From Paludifilum halophilum (GTDB lineage: Bacteria; Bacillota; Bacilli; Thermoactinomycetales; DSM-45169): 64,000 nucleotides of DNA. Positions within the stretch are counted from its first letter, which is position 1. Each line of letters begins with the position of its first letter. Shown piece after piece: positions 16,828 to 25,692 of this stretch. The DNA lies in the NCBI RefSeq assembly GCF_002245355.1, contig NZ_NOWF01000009.1, forward strand, positions 62,001 to 126,000, written 5' to 3'. Below the pieces are notes generated by a model, which was given only the letters and a program-made list of their open reading frames with translations, did not search any database and had not been told where the DNA came from. Both the position numbers and the translations under genes were made by a program.

Positions 16828-19092
16828 TTAGTTTTGGTGGGATCCGAACCCGTTTGCCGGAACGGTGAGCCTCGTTCCGTCGGAGAAGGTGACTGTTTTG
16901 GGCTGGTTGCTCATATTGTAGGCGACATAGGTTTTTCGATCCCCCTTTTTGAACACCGCATAGAGCGGATGGTTTGCGGTTACGGTCAAATCGGTGGTGC
17001 CGAGGGCATGGAGGTTGTGGATCCAGTGGTAGGTGTTCGCCTTGGAATTTCCCTCTTCCGGCTCAAATGCATTCACCCGGGCTTGAAATTGACGGATGGC
17101 GTCGTCGGGGTTCTCAATCGCCCGATACATCCAGATTAAGTCCTCCCACTTGTCCCAGTCGGTGCCGCCGTTTTCCCTGACGAGGGCGTCATAGTTCTTT
17201 TGGGTATACTCCGGGTGGTGAGTCAGGTAGAGGGAGCCTGCCTGGAAAGGCAGCCAATTGATCCCGTGGACTTCCTCGGGGTTTGCCGTCCACCAGGTGG
17301 CGTCCCCCACCGTTTTACCGCCCCAGATCATACTGGCAGTGGCCCGGGTGAAGTCGGAATGGTGGTTTTGGCCGTCTACGTCAAACCAATATTCCTGGAT
17401 CGCGTTCATCTCAGTGGTGTACAGATAGATCCCCAAATCCCGGATAGCGCGGTCGTTGGTGGCTTCTCCCCACAGAATCAAACCAGTCCAGGCATTCATC
17501 GCCTCCGAGGAGGATTCGTTGTTGTTTCCATCCCCGAAGCCGGCGTGTCCCGATGCCCAGGAATGCCCGGCATAGGGATCGAAGTTGCGCAGAAAGGAAA
17601 ACATCGAATCATTCCGATCCCCGTTGGCGAAATCCCGGATCAGGAGCTTCACCATCCGCCCCCATCTGGAATCGCTCGCCCAGGACGGATCGACACGGGC
17701 GATCTCGGCGGCCGCTTGGATAAAATAACCATAGTGGAAGTGGTGGTCGTTCAATTCATCGGCACTGCCGAAACTGTCGGGATATCCGATCAGAGTTCCC
17801 CAACGGTCGTTGTAGTAGAAGAGACGGGAACTTTTTAGATTTCCCTGGCTGTCACTGGCTTTCAAATAATCTTCCAATCGGCTTTTCAATTCCTGGTGAA
17901 ACTGGTTGGCCGCATCTGTATTTCCTACCTGCTCGGCGATGGGAGCCAATGTGGCCACTTTCCCCAGCCGTTTTCCCAGCCAGTACGTATCCTCGGCACC
18001 GGTGTAGTTCTCCTCCGCCGCTTCGTCGACGTAACGGGCCAGGGTCGACTTGTCGTAACTGCCGAGATCCGGGAGTGAGGGCAGAACCCCGTGGTATCTC
18101 ATCGTGGTGGTAAAGGACTGCCCTTCCACCGTTTTCATCGACCCGCGCACGGAATCGTACGTGTATGGCAGCAACGACTCCTCGGTGTTTTTCCATTGAT
18201 GGGGGTACAGGGCGAAGATCGTTCCTGTCTGCGATCCTTCTTTGGCGGTGGTTGTAAATGAAAAAGTGGTTTGAACGGAACTGGTATCCGAATCCACCGA
18301 CCATTCGACGCGGGTATCGGTGACGTGGGAGTAGGCGTACTGCCGGAATTTTTGCAATGTCTCCTTCTTGTTGTCCGGCAAAAGGGCGATGGAGAAGTAA
18401 TGGTTGCCGTTCAGGTGGTTTGTCAACTGGTTGGACCCGATTCCCGACCAGGTGGATCCGGTGGGCCCGAACAACGCATAATGCCGGTTATTGACGGTGA
18501 TGCCCAGGACCGGGGAGTCGGCCGACCCCGACCAGATCTGCGGTGCATCAGCAAACCGTAAAACCGGATCACCGCCTGTCAAAGTGGCGTAAATATAGGG
18601 GGATCCATGTCCGTATGTAACGGACATGCGGTTGGAATCGCTTTCGAAATGGGAAGTGACAAACCAATCGCTGAACCCGTCCACTTTTGCATCGGGAAAG
18701 GAAGAGACGTCACTGTGGGAGAGTGTAAGATCATGGTCGTCCGTTCCCATCCAACCGCAGATGCAGGAGTCATTTGCCGTGATGCCGGGTCCCGGGTAGT
18801 ACACTCGGAAACCGTCAGCCTGGTTTTGCACAGCCAACGGGTGCGGATATTGACGTTCCGAATATCGATCCCAGGCGAGATTGCTCCACCAGTCGTTGGT
18901 GGGCATTTTGCCGGTGACGTTGGACGTTTGATAGAGTGTGTCCGGAGCATCGACCGCGCCCGACGGTTTGACGGTGGTATAACTGCCGGATCCCAGGGGA
19001 ACCTCCCCCGGAAATCCCCATACCTGGGTGGAAAACAACAGGCTGAACACCATACTGAAAACGACGGCGGCTACCCCGACGCGTTTTATCAT
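16828..19092 (-). CDS. Secreted GH81 endo-beta-1,3-glucanase
   Basis: The mature protein follows a signal peptide (start MIKRVGVAAVVFSM, cleavage near TQVWG). It shows the GH81 hallmarks: KMPTNDWWSNLAW near the N-terminus, the catalytic-acid region LNDHHFHYGYF and the catalytic-base region NESSSEAMNAWTGL. Two further blocks are HGINWLPFQAGSLYL and TYHWIHNLHALGT. Such enzymes cut beta-1,3-glucans such as laminarin, callose or fungal wall glucan. ATG at 19092 is chosen because AGGAGGG lies six bases upstream; the frame extends further but has no second start signal. The length of 754 residues is normal for the family. A sigma-A promoter is visible about 95 bases upstream. No transporter for glucan oligomers lies nearby. 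Confidence 0.92.
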   Translation of the reverse strand: MIKRVGVAAVVFSMVFSLLFSTQVWGFPGEVPLGSGSYTTVKPSGAVDAPDTLYQTSNVTGKMPTNDWWSNLAWDRYSERQYPHPLAVQNQADGFRVYYPGPGITANDSCICGWMGTDDHDLTLSHSDVSSFPDAKVDGFSDWFVTSHFESDSNRMSVTYGHGSPYIYATLTGGDPVLRFADAPQIWSGSADSPVLGITVNNRHYALFGPTGSTWSGIGSNQLTNHLNGNHYFSIALLPDNKKETLQKFRQYAYSHVTDTRVEWSVDSDTSSVQTTFSFTTTAKEGSQTGTIFALYPHQWKNTEESLLPYTYDSVRGSMKTVEGQSFTTTMRYHGVLPSLPDLGSYDKSTLARYVDEAAEENYTGAEDTYWLGKRLGKVATLAPIAEQVGNTDAANQFHQELKSRLEDYLKASDSQGNLKSSRLFYYNDRWGTLIGYPDSFGSADELNDHHFHYGYFIQAAAEIARVDPSWASDSRWGRMVKLLIRDFANGDRNDSMFSFLRNFDPYAGHSWASGHAGFGDGNNNESSSEAMNAWTGLILWGEATNDRAIRDLGIYLYTTEMNAIQEYWFDVDGQNHHSDFTRATASMIWGGKTVGDATWWTANPEEVHGINWLPFQAGSLYLTHHPEYTQKNYDALVRENGGTDWDKWEDLIWMYRAIENPDDAIRQFQARVNAFEPEEGNSKANTYHWIHNLHALGTTDLTVTANHPLYAVFKKGDRKTYVAYNMSNQPKTVTFSDGTRLTVPANGFGSHQN

Positions 19093-19186
19093 CCTTCTCC
19101 CTCCTATGGAATTTTTGGAATGGACTTCCCCAGAGGGTGGTGGAAGGGGGGTCCGTTCTGCCACGAAACCCATTTCTTTAAAAAGG

Positions 19187-19215
19187 ATGATATAATAGTA
19201 TGAAATTTCCGTCAA
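19187..19215 (-). promoter_or_regulatory. Sigma-A promoter of the GH81 gene
   Basis: On the minus strand TTGACG (19215-19210) and TATCAT (19192-19187) are 17 bases apart, leaving an untranslated leader of about 90 bases. Confidence 0.65.
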
Positions 19216-19447
19216 TAACTTTTTCTTAGACCCTATAAAACTTACGAAAAGGAGCGTCAAAAAATAGAGGTTATGTCGATGAATGAGAAGAATATCACCA
19301 ATAGTGAGCGAATAGCGGCTTTCACTCAGCCATGGGAGATCCCTCGGCCAGTGGGCCCGATCCCCTTTCGGACCGGACCATGACCACCCGGAATCAACAT
19401 AAAGAGCGCGGGTCGAAACCCTTATCGAAGCGGTTCGAACCATTCCA

Positions 19448-19654
19448 TTATTTGAAGTAGCTGTTCATGGCCATACAATCATAGCAATAGATTTTATCAA
19501 AGTCGATTCCCATGAGCTCCATCCGACCCAGTGGTTCCATTCTTTCCGATACCGCTTTTAACAATGCCTCTTTATTCGATTTTGTCTCGATCACTCTTTC
19601 GCATGTATCGCAAATCGCAATGTATTCCCCTGTGGTCTCATCGTGCTGAATCAT
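19448..19654 (-). CDS. Small CxxC protein, unknown function
   Basis: A 68-residue protein runs MIQHDETTGEYIAICDTCE ... IYCYDCMAMNSYFK. Two CxxC pairs, CDTC near residue 15 and CYDC near residue 58, could bind one zinc. GAGGTG lies six bases before the ATG. I do not recognise a named family. The upstream side carries repeat copy E3, so its promoter must lie inside or next to that repeat. Confidence 0.65.
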   Translation of the reverse strand: MIQHDETTGEYIAICDTCERVIETKSNKEALLKAVSERMEPLGRMELMGIDFDKIYCYDCMAMNSYFK

Positions 19655-19710
19655 ACCGATCACCTCGGTATAGTATAGGAAGAAATGGGCCTTCCATATA
19701 CCAATAGACG

Positions 19711-19840
19711 AAGTCTGTCTGATCATGAGCGATAACTGGGTGCGGGAGCCGATTTCCAACTCCGCGCCGGGTTGCCCTCCCGCAGATAGTAAACCGTCCG
19801 CGACCTTTTCTACAGACCGAACCAGCGTTCATGAGGAAAG
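19711..19840. repeat. Interspersed repeat, copy E3 (left-end type)
   Basis: The sequence from GTCTGTCTGATCATGAGC through GATAACTGGGTGCGGGAGC is shared, with few changes, with copy E2 at 40895-40929. Its start (CTGTCTGAT...CAT...ATAACT) also recurs at 47567. A local inverted pair GATAACTGGGTGCGGGA / TCCCGCAGATAGT can form a hairpin. The right-hand motif TCACAACGCT of other copies is missing. Nothing coding is seen between here and 20010. Confidence 0.6.
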
Positions 19841-20010
19841 GCATATGTGGCTGCTAAACGGTTCGGTCCTCCGAAAACTCCGCTCAATTGTCGGGCATAG
19901 CGAGACCCGGGAGCGGAGCGACCGAAGCGAGACTTGTGCTCTCCTGAGTGCAAAGGCCGCTACGCTGGAAATCGGCGCCCAGCCCTTCGGCGACACGCCC
20001 TAGCCTCACT

Positions 20011-20043
20011 GAAAAACCCGCTGCCCGAGACAGGCAACGGGTT
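20011..20043 (-). terminator. Terminator of the M23 peptidase gene
   Basis: On the minus strand AACCCGTTGCCTG pairs with CGGGCAGCGGGTT and is followed by TTTTTC, ten bases after the stop codon. Confidence 0.78.
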
Positions 20044-20052
20044 GAAGGACGT

Positions 20053-20910
20053 TCACGACGAGTCCTGATCCTTTTCCCACACCTTTAAAAAGGGGTAGGG
20101 ATTGATCGCTTCCCGCGATGGGGAGAAAAGACTTTCCCGGACATAGATACCCAGATGCAGGTGAGGATCAAACTGGCCGGTCGTTCCCTCAGGGCCATAT
20201 CCGCTGTCCCCGACGTAACCGATCACTTCCCCCTTGTCCACTTCTTTACCTTCTTCCAATCCTTCCGCGTACTTCTCCATATGAGCGTAATAAAAAGAGA
20301 CCTGGGGATGGTCCGTGTCCAAGATCGTCACCCGCCATCCCCCGAGTCGGTTCCACCCTTTACTAACCACCCGTCCGGAACTGACGGATCGAATCGGGGT
20401 CCCCTTGGGAGCCATCATATCCGTTCCTTCGTGGGTTCGGTCCCCCCCGTAGGAACGGCTGGCCCCCCAGGTATCCCCGTAGGAAATCCTGTCCCGATCC
20501 TCCGGGCGAAAGGGAAAGGCGTAATTTTCCCCCATCGGCGCCGCGGCCCAAGCGTAGGACTCGGCCAATCCGTTAATCCGTTCCGCCTCTTTTTCCGAAA
20601 ACATTCCTTTGACGGCTTGTTCCGCGCTGCGCTCATTAACGGCAGAACGCCCGGCCTCCTTCTTGAGGCGGTCGGCCCTCCGGCGAATCGTATCCGGCGT
20701 CACCTGTTCATATCCGTTCTCCACTTCGTCCATCGCCGCCAAGTGGGGCCAGGGGACCTGTTTCTCCTCGGCGACGGAAACATACGTACCAGCCAGCTTT
20801 CCCGGGATCTTCATCTCCGGAATGTCCACTGAACGGGTCCAGTCAAAAATGAGAAAACCCACTGCGGCCAGAAGACCGATGAGGAGTAGACGTCCGATCC
20901 ATTTCAACAT
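20053..20910 (-). CDS. Membrane-anchored M23 (LytM-type) metallopeptidase
   Basis: The 285-residue protein has one N-terminal membrane anchor (MLKWIGRLLLIGLLAAVGF). A helical region containing QVPWPHLAAMDEVENGYEQ follows, and the C-terminal M23 domain has zinc ligands in RTHEGTDM and DPHLHLG. M23 enzymes cut peptide cross-links of peptidoglycan. The VPW..LAA.D...N segment resembles the N-terminal part of B. subtilis LytH, a sporulation L-Ala-D-Glu endopeptidase, but I cannot confirm orthology. It is likely anchored outside the membrane and active on the wall. The gene lies downstream of tex in the same direction with a 69-base gap. Confidence 0.88.
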   Translation of the reverse strand: MLKWIGRLLLIGLLAAVGFLIFDWTRSVDIPEMKIPGKLAGTYVSVAEEKQVPWPHLAAMDEVENGYEQVTPDTIRRRADRLKKEAGRSAVNERSAEQAVKGMFSEKEAERINGLAESYAWAAAPMGENYAFPFRPEDRDRISYGDTWGASRSYGGDRTHEGTDMMAPKGTPIRSVSSGRVVSKGWNRLGGWRVTILDTDHPQVSFYYAHMEKYAEGLEEGKEVDKGEVIGYVGDSGYGPEGTTGQFDPHLHLGIYVRESLFSPSREAINPYPFLKVWEKDQDSS

Positions 20911-20979
20911 ACTTGTTCCCCCTCGAAACAGAGCCCGGCGGTTTTTCCGTCTGATGATGCATGGATTTCCGGGTTTGCC

Positions 20980-23127
20980 TCAGACTTTCCCCGGGACCAT
21001 GCTGAGGGAAACTCTCTCCCGTTCGTGATCCACACTTAAGACCCAGACATCCACGACGTCTCCCACACCGACGACATCCATCGGATGACGGACAAACCGT
21101 TCACTCATCTTGGAAATATGGACAAGTCCGTCATTTTTCAGTCCGATATCGACGAAGGCACCGAAATCAACCACATTGCGCACCGTGCCCTTCAGCTCCA
21201 TTCCTTCCTTCAGGTCTTCCAATTGCAACACGTCGGAACGCAGAATGGGAGCGGGCAACTCCTCCCGCGGATCCCGCCCCGGACGAAGAAGAGCATCGAT
21301 GATGTCCCGCAGTGTAGGAACCCCGCATTCCAGTTTCTCGGCCATCTCCTCCACTTTCACCTGTCGCAGACGTTCGTTGAAATCCGGTGTTCCGATCGCT
21401 TCAGGCGGACAGTCCAACTCCGCCAACAACGCGGTCACGACTGCATAAGATTCCGGGTGAATCGGGGTTTTATCCAAAGCATTTTGGCCCTCGACAATGC
21501 GCAAAAAGCCGATGCACTGCTCAAAAGTTTTGGCTCCCAAGCGGGGGACTCCCTTCAGCTCCTGGCGGTCCGTGAAACGGCCCAGCTCCTCCCGCTTTTT
21601 AATAATATTTTTGGCGACAGCGGCATTGACACCGGACACGTATTGCAGCAGAGAGACCGATGCGGTATTGACATCCACACCGACATGGTTCACTGCCGAC
21701 TCCACCACGGTGGACAGGCTTTCCGTCAACCGCTTCTGGGAAACATCATGCTGGTATTGGCCGACCCCGACAGCCTTCGGCTCGATCTTTACCAACTCCG
21801 CCAAGGGATCCTGCAGACGACGAGCGATGGAGACGGCACTCCGTTGGGCGGCATCCAAGTCGGGGAATTCCTCCCGAGCCAATTTGGAGGCGGAATAAAC
21901 GCTGGCACCGGCTTCATTGACCATGACATAAAACAAGTCCCGGTCCGACTCGCGGATAAAATCAGCCACAAAAGACTCTGTCTCCCGGGAAGCCGTACCG
22001 TTACCGATAGCGATCACCTCGATGGCGTACGCCTCCACCAACCTTTTCACCACTTGTTTCGCTTCCTGCACCTTGTTCTGGGGAGGAGTGGGATAAATCA
22101 CCCCCACCTCGTTCATCTTACCGGTATCGTCCACCACCGCCAGTTTACAGCCGGTTCGGTAAGCGGGATCCAGTCCCAATACCCTCTTCCCCCGGATCGG
22201 CGGTTGCAACAGCAACTTGCGCAGATTTTCCGCAAAGATGTGGATTGCCTGCTCCTCCGCCTTTTCCGTCATCGCTGAACGGAGCTCTCGTTCAACGGAC
22301 GGGGCGATCAACCGCTTATAACTATCCGCCGCCGCTTCCTTCAAATAGCGATGCGGCGGTTTGGGAAACCAGCTTTCCAGCTTTTGAATCACCGGCTCCT
22401 CATCCTCCACTTCAATGGAGAGTTTCAGCACTTCTTCCCGCTCGCCCCGATTCACCGCCAAAATCCGGTGAGCCGGCATCTTCTGAACCGGTTCCCTGCG
22501 GTCGTAATACATCTCATACACGGAACGCTCTTCGGGATTTTTCGCTTCGGACACCAATCCCCCCCGGTTCCAGTAATACTCCCGGATCCACTTGCGAATA
22601 TCGGGATCGTCAGCTAGCTCTTCCGCCAGGATATCCATCGCTCCGGCGATAGCCGCCTCCGGCGTTTCCACCCCTTTTTCCTGATCGATATATCCCGGGG
22701 CTTCCTCTTCCACCGGCGCTTCGTCTGTCACCTGGAGCATCTTTTCCGCGAGAGGGGCCAACCCGCGTTCTCTCGCTTTGCTGGCCCGGGTCTTTCGTTT
22801 CGGTCGGTAGGGTCGGTATAAGTCCTCCACCGTCTGCAGTTTGGTCGCCGCATCGATCTTTTGGCGCAATTCCTCGGTCAGCTTCCCCTGTTCGTCGATC
22901 AGGCGGAGCACTTCTTCCTTCCGCTGATCTAACTGAACCATGTATTGATTCCGTTCCTCGATCGCCCGCAGTTGTTCTTCATCCAGTTCCTTGGTCCGTT
23001 CCTTCCGGTAACGGGCGATGAAGGGAATCGTATTTCCCTCAGCCATCAGTTCCACACTGGTCTGCACCTGCTGGGCGGTCAATCCCAGCTCCTCCGCAAT
23101 CACTCGATATCTCTCTAGTTCTTCCAT
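20980..23127 (-). CDS. tex: Tex family RNA-binding protein
   Basis: The 715-residue protein has the full Tex layout. The N-terminal helical domain contains TIPFIARYRKERT, followed by a YqgF-like RNase H fold (RVLGLDPAYRTGCKLAVVD). A helix-hairpin-helix region (LLQYVSGVNAAVAKNI) and a C-terminal S1 domain (LKGTVRNVVDFGAFVDIGL) complete it. Tex binds nucleic acids and associates with transcription and ribosomes. ATG at 23127 has GGAGG five bases upstream; the longer open frame has no comparable site. In B. subtilis the homologue ydcI lies just beyond sigB and next to cmpA and sprT. Here those genes are close but separated by insertions. Confidence 0.95.
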   Translation of the reverse strand: MEELERYRVIAEELGLTAQQVQTSVELMAEGNTIPFIARYRKERTKELDEEQLRAIEERNQYMVQLDQRKEEVLRLIDEQGKLTEELRQKIDAATKLQTVEDLYRPYRPKRKTRASKARERGLAPLAEKMLQVTDEAPVEEEAPGYIDQEKGVETPEAAIAGAMDILAEELADDPDIRKWIREYYWNRGGLVSEAKNPEERSVYEMYYDRREPVQKMPAHRILAVNRGEREEVLKLSIEVEDEEPVIQKLESWFPKPPHRYLKEAAADSYKRLIAPSVERELRSAMTEKAEEQAIHIFAENLRKLLLQPPIRGKRVLGLDPAYRTGCKLAVVDDTGKMNEVGVIYPTPPQNKVQEAKQVVKRLVEAYAIEVIAIGNGTASRETESFVADFIRESDRDLFYVMVNEAGASVYSASKLAREEFPDLDAAQRSAVSIARRLQDPLAELVKIEPKAVGVGQYQHDVSQKRLTESLSTVVESAVNHVGVDVNTASVSLLQYVSGVNAAVAKNIIKKREELGRFTDRQELKGVPRLGAKTFEQCIGFLRIVEGQNALDKTPIHPESYAVVTALLAELDCPPEAIGTPDFNERLRQVKVEEMAEKLECGVPTLRDIIDALLRPGRDPREELPAPILRSDVLQLEDLKEGMELKGTVRNVVDFGAFVDIGLKNDGLVHISKMSERFVRHPMDVVGVGDVVDVWVLSVDHERERVSLSMVPGKV

Positions 23128-23239
23128 AAACGCCTCCGTATTCCCTAGGGTTCCGCTTTCCATCATACCTTCTTTCCACCGGAGGGGCAATTTTCTTAGA
23201 GTCATCATATCGTTAAAATGAGGATAGGGAGGGTTCGAG

Positions 23240-23395
23240 TTGAAAAAATATTTAACCTCCATATGCTGTTTTCTAGCTGCCTTATCGTGGATGATGGGAC
23301 ATTTCCTCGAATGGGGCGCTGTTTCATGGTTGCTTGGCGGGGGGCTGCTACTGAGCGGAGCATACTGCACGAAATACTTAAAAACAGACGTTTGA
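23240..23395 (+). CDS. Small two-helix membrane protein
   Basis: This 51-residue open frame starts with TTG, six bases after GGGAGGG. It begins KKYLTSICCFLAALSWMMG and has two hydrophobic stretches (about residues 4-20 and 27-43) split by HFLEWGAVS, with a basic tail CTKYLKTDV. The start signal, membrane pattern and location in the tex/CMD intergenic gap support a genuine short gene. No family is recognised. Confidence 0.6.
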   Translation: MKKYLTSICCFLAALSWMMGHFLEWGAVSWLLGGGLLLSGAYCTKYLKTDV

Positions 23396-23528
23396 TCAAA
23401 TCCTCGTTTCCCTCACTCGGTTACACAGAGAAGGTTCCCACAGAAAAAGCTCCGCAACAAACCGGAGTTTCATCCCCTTCCCCGCGGGGAATTTGATTCT
23501 GTAATACCCGTGAATGGAGGAATGCTTT

Positions 23529-24191
23529 TTGAGCCGCAATCTGTACACCCGGGACCACCTGGAGCACTTAAACCGGATCGGGAAAATCACTCCCGAACTC
23601 CAACAAGCGTTTCAAGCATTCAATCGATCCGTCATGAAAGAGGGAGCCCTTACCGTCAAAGAAAAGGAAATCATCGCCGTCGCCGTGGCTCATGCTACCG
23701 AGTGCCCTTATTGTATCGACATCCACACCAAACAAGCCAAAAAAGCAGGAGCTTCTCTGAAAGAGCTGGTGGAAGCCGCCTTCGTCACCGCATCGATCGA
23801 AGGGGGAGGGGCGATTGCCCACAGTACCCATGTGAAGAACGCACTGGATCCGGAGGGAGATGATATCCTTTATCGTCGTTCCAACCTCTCCCGCATGGAT
23901 CATATAAAACCGTTGGCCCCTGAAGCCTTTGACGGTGCCATGTCCTTTTTCCATACCGCCGGCGGGGAAGGAACATTGAGCGCCAAACTGAAGGAATTGA
24001 TCGCTGTGGCAGTCGCTCACACAACGGAGTGCCCCTACTGTATCGATCTCCATACCCAATCCGCTGACAAAGCGGGAGCCTCGGAGAAAGAACTGGCCGA
24101 AGCGATCCTGGTTGCTTCCGCCCTGCGCGCCGGAGGAGCCTATGCCCATATCGCCAACATGATCGCCAGTTACGACGAAGACGAAGCATAA
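23529..24191 (+). CDS. Tandem AhpD-like carboxymuconolactone decarboxylase family protein
   Basis: The 220-residue protein contains two copies of the AhpD-type fold. Each has the redox motif ECPYCID(I/L)HT, the first near residue 65 and the second near residue 165, preceded by LKELIAVAVAHTT-like helices. In AhpD the CxxC with its histidine forms a peroxidase or disulfide-reductant site. The fusion of two active-site halves in one chain mimics a dimer. TTG at 23529 is favoured over ATG at 23514 because GGAGG lies seven bases before it, while the ATG overlaps that site. Related proteins are often peroxidase-like. Substrate unknown; no obvious operon partner. Confidence 0.88.
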   Translation: MSRNLYTRDHLEHLNRIGKITPELQQAFQAFNRSVMKEGALTVKEKEIIAVAVAHATECPYCIDIHTKQAKKAGASLKELVEAAFVTASIEGGGAIAHSTHVKNALDPEGDDILYRRSNLSRMDHIKPLAPEAFDGAMSFFHTAGGEGTLSAKLKELIAVAVAHTTECPYCIDLHTQSADKAGASEKELAEAILVASALRAGGAYAHIANMIASYDEDEA

Positions 24192-24394
24192 CCCGGCACC
24201 CCGGCGAGCCCCGAAGGAACCCGGACGAGATGGACAACCTCTTTTGAGGGATCCTTTTCCTTCACACAACCAGCACATCTGGATGGTTCACGAGAGCGAA
24301 TGTCCCGCGGAAATGCGGATGTTTTCAAACGAGACGATCCAAGCTAAACTGGAAAGGGATCGAACCTGGATCCGAGTAAGAAAGGGGGGCGAAC

Positions 24395-25222
24395 ATGAGC
24401 GCATTACAGAAGCAAATCATCCGTGAACTCTGTGTCCAATCCCGAATGATTGCCGAAGACGAAATCCGGGCTAGGGTTCAATTTATCAAGAATTACCTGT
24501 TAAATGCCGGAGCCAAGGGATTGGTACTCGGCATTTCCGGAGGACAGGATTCCAGCTTGGCCGGTCGGCTGTGCCAGATGGCTGTGGAAGAACTGCGTGA
24601 GGAAACCGGCGGTGATTACCGGTTTATCGCCATGCGTTTGCCCTATGGTGTACAAAGAGATGAAGAAGATGCCCAGCGCGCGTTGGCATTTATCCGGCCG
24701 GATCAGAGCATCACCGTCAATATCAAGGAAGCGGTCGACGCATCTGTCCAAGCTTTTCAAGAAGCGACGGGGCAACCTTTGACCGATTACTTGAAAGGCA
24801 ACACCAAAGCCCGGGAGCGGATGAAAGCCCAATATGACATCGGCGGGTTTTACCGATTGCTGGTAGTGGGAACCGACCACGCCGCAGAGGCTGTCACCGG
24901 ATTTTTCACCAAATTCGGCGACGGTGCCTGCGATTTGACTCCCCTGTTCGGCCTGACCAAAGGGCAGGGAAAAGAGCTTCTCCGACATCTGGGTGCGGAA
25001 CCGGCTATTTATGAAAAAATGCCGACAGCGGACTTGTTAGATGAAATTCCGGGACGCGCCGATGAAGATGAATTGCAACTCACTTATGAACAAATCGATG
25101 CCTACCTGGAAGGGAAAGAGGTACCAAAGGAGGTCGCCGAACGGATCGAGCACCGCTATATGGCCACCCGGCATAAACGGGTTCCCCCGGTAACCCCCTT
25201 TGACGATTGGTGGAAGGAGTAG
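24395..25222 (+). CDS. nadE: Ammonia-dependent NAD+ synthetase
   Basis: The 275-residue enzyme has the ATP pyrophosphatase P-loop [15 protein letters not shown] near residue 45 and conserved [30 protein letters not shown] and [13 protein letters not shown] blocks. This is the NadE form without a glutaminase domain, so it uses ammonia to convert nicotinic acid adenine dinucleotide to NAD+. The length matches B. subtilis NadE. GGGGGG lies close before the ATG and a strong terminator lies downstream, so it is probably monocistronic. Confidence 0.96.
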   Translation: MSALQKQIIRELCVQSRMIAEDEIRARVQFIKNYLLNAGAKGLVLGISGGQDSSLAGRLCQMAVEELREETGGDYRFIAMRLPYGVQRDEEDAQRALAFIRPDQSITVNIKEAVDASVQAFQEATGQPLTDYLKGNTKARERMKAQYDIGGFYRLLVVGTDHAAEAVTGFFTKFGDGACDLTPLFGLTKGQGKELLRHLGAEPAIYEKMPTADLLDEIPGRADEDELQLTYEQIDAYLEGKEVPKEVAERIEHRYMATRHKRVPPVTPFDDWWKE

Positions 25223-25297
25223 TCGGATGACCGCTCGCTAGATGAGCGCATCCACTGCGGGGTATTCCCCGTCCCTGACCAAAAAAACCTCCACCTG

Positions 25298-25336
25298 ACG
25301 GCGTCCCCGGGAGATCCCCCCGGGGACGCCGTTTTT
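25298..25336 (+). terminator. Terminator of nadE
   Basis: ACGGCGTCCCCGGG pairs with CCCGGGGACGCCGT and is followed by a T run, about 75 bases past the stop codon. Confidence 0.88.
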
Positions 25337-25692
25337 AACGAGTCCTCCGTTCTTTGAAGCGTAATCCTTTCCGGTTTACACAATACATAAATATCAGTCA
25401 CACCTTTGAATACGGATCCTTAAAACAAAAAGGCGCCTGTCGAAACCAGACGCCTTTTGAACCCTATCCATCCTCGATCGCTCGGGTCAGAGCTTGTCCG
25501 ATCCTCCAGAGCATCAGGTCCCGTATGGACGGACTTGCCCCACTTCCCGGGGGTTATACGATGGCCCCTTTAGGCCACTTTGACCTGTTTTTCTGAGATG
25601 AAGGCGCTCCGTGAAAAACCGGACTCCCTCAACGGAATATACGTTCTATCTTCCCATAAAAGGGAACTATTACCTATCTGCTTCAATCCCTT
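25337..25692. other. Intergenic region with one hairpin, no gene
   Basis: A hairpin at 25428-25458 (AAAAGGCG...CGCCTTTT) looks like a terminator for the degraded kinase on the minus strand. Bases 25470-25580 are GC-richer with several short inverted pairs (for instance GGCCCCTTTAGGCC), but I recognise no gene or known RNA. Confidence 0.5.
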
